Of a stretch of DNA of 5,904 bases, positions 1 through 5,904 are shown one piece after another (within the stretch, counting starts at the first letter, position 1; every line of letters begins with the position of its first letter). Source of the DNA: Acidobacteriaceae bacterium (GTDB lineage: Bacteria > Acidobacteriota > Terriglobia > Terriglobales > Acidobacteriaceae); the NCBI GenBank assembly GCA_003133425.1, contig PKXI01000172.1, positions 1 through 5,904 of the forward strand, given 5' to 3'. Under the pieces are notes generated by a model that was not told where the DNA came from, searched no databases, and saw only the letters and a program-made list of their open reading frames with translations. Position numbers and translations under genes: made by a program.

Positions 1-53
1 TATTATGCGAGACTCAGTAAGCGGCTTTCAACCTCACCCGTGACGAACTTCGG

Positions 54-848
54 TTAGATCTGCGAGCAACTCAACGGACTGAGATAAAGATTTGAAATGT
101 TGCTCACAATCTCCGCGTCTGTATTCCCCGGCCGATGCGACAACTCTTTCCATTCCGGATCATCTCTGAATGCCGCCCATCTTTCAGTCAGCTCCGCCGT
201 GTCCTTGAAAGTTAGCATGTAAGTCAGGTTCGGCATCCGTGTACCGATCAATGTGTCTCCAAAGAACACCGGCGTCAGCCCCGTCCGTTTAAAAATTCCG
301 ATCTCCGCCTCGTTGAACATCTGTACCTTGCGCACGTGCGCGACCTGGCTTGGGCTTTCGTAGGTCCTGAGCTGAAAGATCCGCTTCTCCTTCTTGGGCG
401 CCACCACCTTCGGCCAGCCGGCAAACGCTGAAAGCAACGTCCGCTCCGCTCTCACAAAGGCCGGCGCCGTAGCAGGCGCATCACGGAACCCCGACGCTCC
501 CTTCACATAGTCCGGATCTTTTCCGAGGCGCCCGTCCAGTGCTAGCAGCGCATCTGCCGACGTCGCAGGAATGAGCACGTAGTACGTCGGTGTCTCCGGA
601 CCGATATCCAGCTTGAACGCTCCCACGGGCCCAATCTCAATTCGGTTAAGCGTCGGGATCAGCGCCCTCTCGAGGTAGCCCTCCATCAACATGAGTTGCG
701 GCCCTGTTCGCAACGTGTATGTGCGCAACTGGTAGAACTCCTGCCGAGCCTCCATTGGCGCCTGGGCCTCAAGCTCCGTGCTGAACGCCGCATTCGATGC
801 AATCCCTGCCGTCACCAAAGCCGACTTGACGAACTCTCGCCTCTCCAC
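54..848 (-). CDS. NIPSNAP-family protein with Tat-like signal peptide
   Basis: About 264 residues with two related halves of the NIPSNAP / dimeric alpha-beta barrel type. One begins at FYQLRTY (about residues 38-44) and the second at IFQLRTY (about 157-163). The second half ends in the family-like segment WAAFRDDPEWKEL (about 224-236). The biochemical role of bacterial members is unknown, so no reaction is assigned. The N-terminus reads MERREFVKS followed by a mildly hydrophobic stretch and AQA at 28-30. This fits a twin-arginine export signal (RRxFxK), although the proline after AQA is unfavourable for cleavage. I chose the GTG at 846-848 because GGAGG (854-858) lies 5 bases upstream and the start then sits right before the twin arginines. 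The frame stays open to a TTG at 911 and an ATG at 902, but neither has a ribosome binding site and both put an acidic leader before the RR. The stop is TAA at 54-56. It lies downstream of hutI on the same strand, but nothing in it points to histidine breakdown, so neighbourhood may be chance. Confidence 0.85.
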   Translation of the reverse strand: MERREFVKSALVTAGIASNAAFSTELEAQAPMEARQEFYQLRTYTLRTGPQLMLMEGYLERALIPTLNRIEIGPVGAFKLDIGPETPTYYVLIPATSADALLALDGRLGKDPDYVKGASGFRDAPATAPAFVRAERTLLSAFAGWPKVVAPKKEKRIFQLRTYESPSQVAHVRKVQMFNEAEIGIFKRTGLTPVFFGDTLIGTRMPNLTYMLTFKDTAELTERWAAFRDDPEWKELSHRPGNTDAEIVSNISNLYLSPLSCSQI

Positions 849-858
849 CGTTTCCTCC
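849..858 (-). promoter_or_regulatory. Strong Shine-Dalgarno deciding the NIPSNAP gene start
   Basis: On the minus strand the bases read GGAGGAAACG directly before GTG (846-848), giving a full GGAGG core 5 bases from the start codon. It is the best ribosome binding site seen in this window and is the main reason for preferring the GTG over the upstream TTG (911) and ATG (902). Confidence 0.7.
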
Positions 859-953
859 GTGTCGTTCTCAATCCCCTTCCTGTTTACCACAGTAAGGATC
901 ATCAACTGCAATTTAGATGACCAATTCTCCGAGCGAATAAAAATCCATGCGGC

Positions 954-981
954 AAAAAGCGGATGGCAATCAATTCTTGCC
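954..981 (-). terminator. Weak candidate terminator after hutI
   Basis: Reading the minus strand just after the hutI stop, GGCAA (981-977) and TTGCC (969-965) can form a 5-bp stem with a 7-base loop. A run of five T (958-954) follows after 6 intervening bases. The stem is short and the T-run is displaced, so this is at best a leaky terminator. Read-through into the NIPSNAP gene remains possible. Confidence 0.25.
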
Positions 982-987
982 GAGTCT

Positions 988-2240
988 CTATACTGTTACT
1001 TCTTTGCCTGCGATAAAAACGCGCGGCCTCAAAGGCGCGGCAATAAAGTACGCAAGCTCGCGGTAATCAACAAACTCATGGATCAAGAAATCCGCATCCT
1101 TGCCCGCCTCCAGCGAACCCACGCGATCCCCCAGACCAAGGCTGCATGCTGCGTTGAGGGTTGCGGCAGTCAGCGCCTCGGCAGGGTTGAGACGCATCTG
1201 CAAGCAGGCCAGCGAAAGAATAAACGGCATCGACGCAACTGGTGACGACCCTGGGTTAAAGTCGGTGGCCAGCACGATACCAAGACCCATCTCAACCATC
1301 TTCCGCGCAGGCGGATACTGCTCGCGTCCCAGTGAGAAAACCGAGCCCGGCAACAGTACCGGCTGCACACCTGCTTCGCGCAGCAAGCTGAGCGCCTCGC
1401 TTGTAACGGCCTCCAGATGGTCGGCGGTCGCCGAGCCCAGTTCCGCGGCCAGGGCAGCTCCAGTATCAGGTCGGAATTGCTCGGCGTGGACACGCAACCG
1501 CAGCCCGTGGCGGCGAGCGGCGGTGAGAACACTGCGCGCTTCATCGACCGTAAACGCGTGATCGTCGCAGAAGGCATCGCAGTATGTGGCCAGTTTTGCC
1601 GCGACAACCTCGGGAATCAACTCCTCGCAAATCCAGCGGATATATTCTTCGCGGCGGCCCGTGAACTCCGGCGGAACCATGTGCGCCGCCAGCAGGGTCG
1701 AAACTATGTGCGTCGGACCCTCTGCATTGAGTTGCGCGAGCACGCGCAGCATACGCAACTCGGTTTCACGGTCCAGTCCATAGCCCGATTTGGCCTCGAT
1801 GGTGGTCGTGCCGCAGCGAAGCATCCAGTCGCGGTGCCTTCGCGCCGCTTTGAGCAACGCCTCTTCGCTGGCCGCGCGCGTCAACCTCACTGTGCGTTGA
1901 ATGCCTCCGCCAGCCGCGGCAATTTCCTGATAGGTGGCTCCGGCGATGCGCTGCTCAAACTCCGCCGCGCGATTGCCGGCAAAGACCAGGTGCGTGTGCG
2001 CGTCGACAAAGCCCGGCGTCACGCAGCAACCCTCCGCGTCGATAACCGTGGCTCCTGCGGGAATATGCGAACGAAGCTCCTCATTAGCGCCGGCCGCGGT
2101 GATGCGCCCATCTTCAATGATCAAAGCAGCGTTTTCGACCAGGCCCAGTTCGCTCAGTTCCTTGCCGACACGCGGACGCGCAGGCCCGGCCAGCGTCACA
2201 AGCTGTCCAATGTTGACGACGGCGAGCATTCCAGCCACGT

Positions 2241-2244
<4 letters not shown>
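988..2244 (-). CDS. hutI: Imidazolonepropionase
   Basis: Catalyses hydrolysis of 4-imidazolone-5-propionate to N-formimino-L-glutamate, the third step of cytoplasmic histidine degradation. The 418 residues match the usual family length and show the amidohydrolase layout. Seen in order are [15 protein letters not shown] (metal-binding H83 and H85, then R92), EAKSGYGLD (150-158), AAHMVPPE (H188), HAEQF (H253, E255), ADHLE (H276) and [10 protein letters not shown] (D328), followed by the C-terminal [18 protein letters not shown]. By homology with characterised HutI enzymes, H83, H85, H253 and D328 should bind the catalytic metal; all are present, so the enzyme looks intact. The ATG at 2242-2244 overlaps the hutU TGA in an ATGA, and a GGAG lies only 2 bases before it, so translation is probably coupled to hutU. 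Met6 is an alternative start but has no better ribosome binding site. Stop TAG at 988-990. Its product is the substrate of the FtcD encoded divergently at 4059-5555. Confidence 0.97.
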
Positions 2245-3914
<1,670 letters not shown>

Positions 3915-4058
3915 ACGCTATCCCCGGCGCGAACTGTCGCCGCACCTGAACGCAGTCCACAAAACTGCTACACAGAATACTCCCCGCGCATACGCTCGTG
4001 CTTGAAGCGCTATTTGGACCGGTTGCGGGAATGAGCCGCTGATCGTATCCTTCTTGCC
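3915..4058. promoter_or_regulatory. Divergent promoter region between hutU and ftcD
   Basis: These 144 bases separate the start codons of two divergently transcribed hut units and must hold the promoter(s) for both, unless ftcD is read from elsewhere. For ftcD a candidate promoter is listed separately. For hutU I see only a possible -10 TATTCT (minus strand, 3979-3974) without a matching -35. I found no HutC-like or other strong palindromic operator. The short palindromes ACCGGT (4018-4023) and AGCGCT (4006-4011) are too small to call. Shared control of both units is an inference from the arrangement. Confidence 0.55.
4023..4051 (+). promoter_or_regulatory. Candidate sigma-70-like promoter of ftcD (leaderless)
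   Basis: TTGCGG (4023-4028) and TATCCT (4046-4051) are separated by exactly 17 bases. They match the -35 and -10 consensus at 3 and 4 of 6 positions. Transcription starting 7-8 bases after the -10 would begin at about 4058-4059, on the GTG start codon itself. The match is modest, but the placement fits the lack of any Shine-Dalgarno before ftcD. Confidence 0.35.
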
Positions 4059-5555
4059 GTGCCCAACACTCTTGTTGAATGTGTACCCAATTTCTCTGAA
4101 GGCCGCGATGCGGGCAAAGTCGATGCCATCGTCGATGCCATGAAGATTCCCGGCGTCTATCTTCTCGATCGGGAGATGGATTCCGACCACAACCGCTGCG
4201 TCATCACCTTGGTCGGCGAGCGGGAAGCCATTCAGGAGGCCGCGATTCGCGGCGTGGGCAAGGCTGAGGAACTTATCGACCTTACCCAGCACCATGGCGC
4301 TCACCCCCGCATGGGCGCGGCCGATGTCATTCCCCTTATCCCGATCGATGGCGTCACTCTCGAAGACTGCGTCGCCATGGCCAGGCACGTCGGAGCCGAA
4401 ATCTGGAAGCGCTTCCAGATTCCGGTCTATCTTTACGAAGCCGCCGCCACCACGCCCGAGCGGCAGAAGCTTGAGAACGTTCGTCGCGGCCAGTTCGAGG
4501 GCATTCGCGACGAAATTGCCACCAACCCGGCCCGCATGCCCGATTTCGGTGAGCCGCGCGTGCATCCGACGGCCGGAGCGACAGTGGTTGGCGCACGCAA
4601 ATTCTTGATTGCCTACAACGTCTTCCTGAATACGCCCGATGTCGATATCGCCAGAAAAATAGCCAAGGCCGTACGTTTTTCCTCCGGCGGCCTACGCTTC
4701 GTCAAGGCAGCGGGATTTCTGGTGCGCGGCATGGCCCAGGTCTCAATGAACCTGACCGACTTCGAGCAGACTCCCATCCACCGCGTCTTCGATTTCGTGA
4801 AGCGGGAAGCGGCACGCTATGGCATCCTCCCGGTTTCAAGCGAAATCGTCGGCTTGATTCCAAAACTGGCCTTGGAACAGGCCGCGGAGTGGTACCTGCA
4901 AGTGGAAAACTTTGACTCCTCACTCATCCTTGAAAACCGCCTTGCCGCTGTGATGGGCGGTAAAACAGCCGTCGGCGGACTTCGCGCAGGAATTGAACCA
5001 TTCATCGAACAACTAGCTGCCCCCACCGCGACTCCAGGCGGAGGTAGCGCCGCGGCAGCTGCTGGAGCCATGGCGGCCGGTTTGGCCGGTATGGTCGCAT
5101 CCATGTCACGCGGCAAGAAAGCCTACTTGCAGCACGAGGCCCAACTCAGTGAAGCCATCGCCCGCCTCGCTCAGCTTCGCGAGGAGCTGAAGTCCGCCAT
5201 CGACGCCGATGCCGAGTCCTACAACGTCGTCATGAAGGCTTACAAGTCGGCTAAAGAATCTTCTCCTGGTGGCCGGGCGATCCCAGACGCGCTTCAACAA
5301 GCGACCAGTGTGCCTCTGGGAGTGGCCGAGCGGGCCGTCGAGTTGCAACAGATCGTCAACACGCTGAAGCCGATCACCAACCCGAAGATGAATTCCGACC
5401 TAACGACCGCTGTCGCCCTGGCAAGAGCAGCCCTCGAAGGAGCCCTCGCAAACGTCGACATCAACCTGGAGTCACTCATGCAGGACGCGCCCGAGGACAA
5501 GGTATTTATCAGCAATACGCGGAATCGTGCCGGAGCGCTGAAAGCGCGGGCTTGA
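4059..5555 (+). CDS. ftcD: Bifunctional glutamate formimidoyltransferase / formimidoyl-THF cyclodeaminase
   Basis: Transfers the formimino group of N-formimino-L-glutamate to tetrahydrofolate, releasing glutamate, then cyclises the product to 5,10-methenyl-THF with loss of ammonia. The 498 residues hold both activities. The formimidoyltransferase N- and C-subdomains span about 1-300: LVECVPNFSEGRD at 5-17, HHGAHPRMGAADVIPLIP at 78-95, with His82 at the place of the catalytic histidine of the mammalian enzyme, and KFLIAYNVFLNT at 181-192. The cyclodeaminase domain spans about 310-498 and opens with APTATPGGGSAAAAAGA (321-337), typical of the FTCD_C family. Mammalian FTCD has the same domain order and is slightly longer. 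The start is GTG at 4059. An in-frame TGA at 4032-4034 with no other ATG, GTG or TTG between leaves no upstream choice, and no Shine-Dalgarno is visible. Stop TGA at 5553-5555. It completes the pathway whose preceding enzymes lie on the opposite strand. Confidence 0.96.
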   Translation: MPNTLVECVPNFSEGRDAGKVDAIVDAMKIPGVYLLDREMDSDHNRCVITLVGEREAIQEAAIRGVGKAEELIDLTQHHGAHPRMGAADVIPLIPIDGVTLEDCVAMARHVGAEIWKRFQIPVYLYEAAATTPERQKLENVRRGQFEGIRDEIATNPARMPDFGEPRVHPTAGATVVGARKFLIAYNVFLNTPDVDIARKIAKAVRFSSGGLRFVKAAGFLVRGMAQVSMNLTDFEQTPIHRVFDFVKREAARYGILPVSSEIVGLIPKLALEQAAEWYLQVENFDSSLILENRLAAVMGGKTAVGGLRAGIEPFIEQLAAPTATPGGGSAAAAAGAMAAGLAGMVASMSRGKKAYLQHEAQLSEAIARLAQLREELKSAIDADAESYNVVMKAYKSAKESSPGGRAIPDALQQATSVPLGVAERAVELQQIVNTLKPITNPKMNSDLTTAVALARAALEGALANVDINLESLMQDAPEDKVFISNTRNRAGALKARA

Positions 5556-5618
5556 TCGCCCCGGACTTATCAAAGCGCCAGCAGTGTCAGTGATTCACCG
5601 CCCCAAAAGCGATATCGC

Positions 5619-5675
5619 ACCATTCACCAACCGGGCGTTATCATTAAATGGTTGGTAAGGAAACTCAACTTTTTT
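5619..5675 (+). terminator. Possible terminator-like structure downstream of ftcD
   Basis: ACCAACC (5626-5632) pairs with GGTTGGT (5650-5656) as a 7-bp stem with a 17-base loop. ACCATT (5619-5624) can instead pair with AATGGT (5647-5652). The two stems share right-arm bases and cannot both form. Six T (5670-5675) follow, but 13 bases after the stem, which is too far for a textbook intrinsic terminator. It is the best stem plus T-run combination after ftcD and no more than a candidate. Confidence 0.25.
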
Positions 5676-5774
5676 GGAACACTCTGGTATCGTTTCCCGA
5701 CGCGAATAGGCTGGCACAATTGGGACCGCTCGGAGTTGGTCCTTCCTGGGATATCGGTCGCAGCATGGGCCCGA

Positions 5775-5804
5775 TTGGCAGAATCCAGCCACTTCGGATA
5801 TAAA
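5775..5804 (+). promoter_or_regulatory. Sigma-70-like promoter upstream of tRNA-Leu
   Basis: TTGGCA (5775-5780) and TATAAA (5799-5804) are separated by 18 bases, each matching consensus at 5 of 6 positions. Initiation is expected near 5811, giving a 5' leader of about 53 bases before the mature tRNA end at 5864, to be removed by RNase P. The bases after the -10 (GCTGAGC, from 5807) include several G/C, as is common for stable-RNA promoters. The orientation and position suit the tRNA. Confidence 0.5.
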
Positions 5805-5863
5805 ATGCTGAGCAAAGGTTGAGTCGAATAACATTCGCAGATTCAAATGGTTAGATTCAACAC

Positions 5864-5904
5864 GCCCGGATGGCGAAATTGGCAGACGCAGCGGACTTAA
5901 AATC
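5864..5904 (+). tRNA. tRNA-Leu (UAA anticodon), 5' part, cut by window end
   Basis: The bases from 5864 begin with acceptor strand GCCCGGA (5864-5870), followed by the D-arm region with AAATTGGCAGAC, typical of bacterial leucine tRNAs. The anticodon stem starts with GCGGA (5891-5895), then the 7-base loop CTTAAAA (5896-5902) with anticodon TAA at 5898-5900. The window ends at 5904, two bases into the 3' side of the anticodon stem. The long variable arm expected of a class II leucine tRNA, the T arm and the 3' acceptor strand cannot be seen. Reads UUA codons (and probably UUG by wobble). Confidence 0.93.

Larger units (their letters stand above)
5556..5863. other. Intergenic stretch without a supported gene
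   Basis: These 308 bases lie between the ftcD stop and the tRNA. They are more AT-rich in places than the flanking genes. They hold overlapping inverted repeats (5619-5656), a run of six T (5670-5675), a 5-bp inverted repeat GGACC/GGTCC (5723-5727 and 5738-5742), a good promoter (5775-5804) and the presumed tRNA leader. A minus-strand frame of 83 codons (5595-5846) starts with TTG, has no recognisable domain and runs across the promoter, so I do not call it. Confidence 0.6.

Noticed and set aside
1..53. Terminator or gene end left of the NIPSNAP gene
   Set aside because: No stable stem with a T-run on the minus strand and no coding signal in these 53 bases; CGAACTTCG at 44-52 cannot form a sensible loop.
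3915..4058. Search for a HutC-type or other palindromic operator in the divergent region
   Set aside because: Only 6-base palindromes such as ACCGGT were seen; none is long or repeated enough to call.
3918..4565. Minus-strand open frame of 215 codons across the divergent region and the 5' part of ftcD
   Set aside because: It opposes the conserved FtcD catalytic region and covers the intergenic promoter region; its product has no recognisable motif.
5535..5547. Hairpin GCGCT-GAA-AGCGC at the end of ftcD as a terminator
   Set aside because: It sits inside the coding sequence, and no T-run follows.
5723..5742. Inverted repeat GGACC/GGTCC as a terminator or operator
   Set aside because: Only 5 bp with a 10-base loop and no T-run; compatible with chance.
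5595..5846. Minus-strand open frame of 83 codons between ftcD and the tRNA
   Set aside because: It starts with TTG, shows no domain, and overlaps the tRNA promoter and leader.

Overview
This window is an ordinary-looking chromosomal segment with most of a histidine-utilisation (hut) pathway. It resembles a soil bacterium of the Acidobacteriota type. That is an inference from the moderately high GC content, a Tat-type NIPSNAP protein and a fused FtcD; no marker gene fixes the taxon.

Layout from left to right: (1) on the minus strand, a small exported-looking NIPSNAP-family protein (54-848), whose best start is a GTG behind a strong Shine-Dalgarno; (2) on the minus strand, hutI (imidazolonepropionase, 988-2244) and hutU (urocanate hydratase, 2241-3914), joined by a 4-base ATGA overlap and therefore very likely one operon transcribed hutU then hutI; (3) a 144-base divergent intergenic region (3915-4058); (4) on the plus strand, ftcD (4059-5555), a bifunctional glutamate formimidoyltransferase / formimidoyl-THF cyclodeaminase that starts at GTG; (5) a 308-base stretch without a convincing gene, holding inverted repeats and a good sigma-70-like promoter; (6) the first 41 bases of a tRNA-Leu(UAA), cut by the window end.

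Together the three enzymes convert urocanate to 4-imidazolone-5-propionate (HutU), then N-formimino-L-glutamate (HutI), then glutamate plus 5,10-methenyl-THF and ammonia (FtcD). This is the folate-dependent, mammalian-type end of the pathway, not the HutG or HutF/HutG hydrolytic routes. Histidine ammonia-lyase (hutH), a transporter and a recognisable regulator are not in the window. I see no mobile element, CRISPR array, defence system or clearly novel multi-gene system. The points most worth a second look are the probable leaderless GTG start of ftcD, the corrected start of the NIPSNAP protein, and the structure between ftcD and the tRNA.
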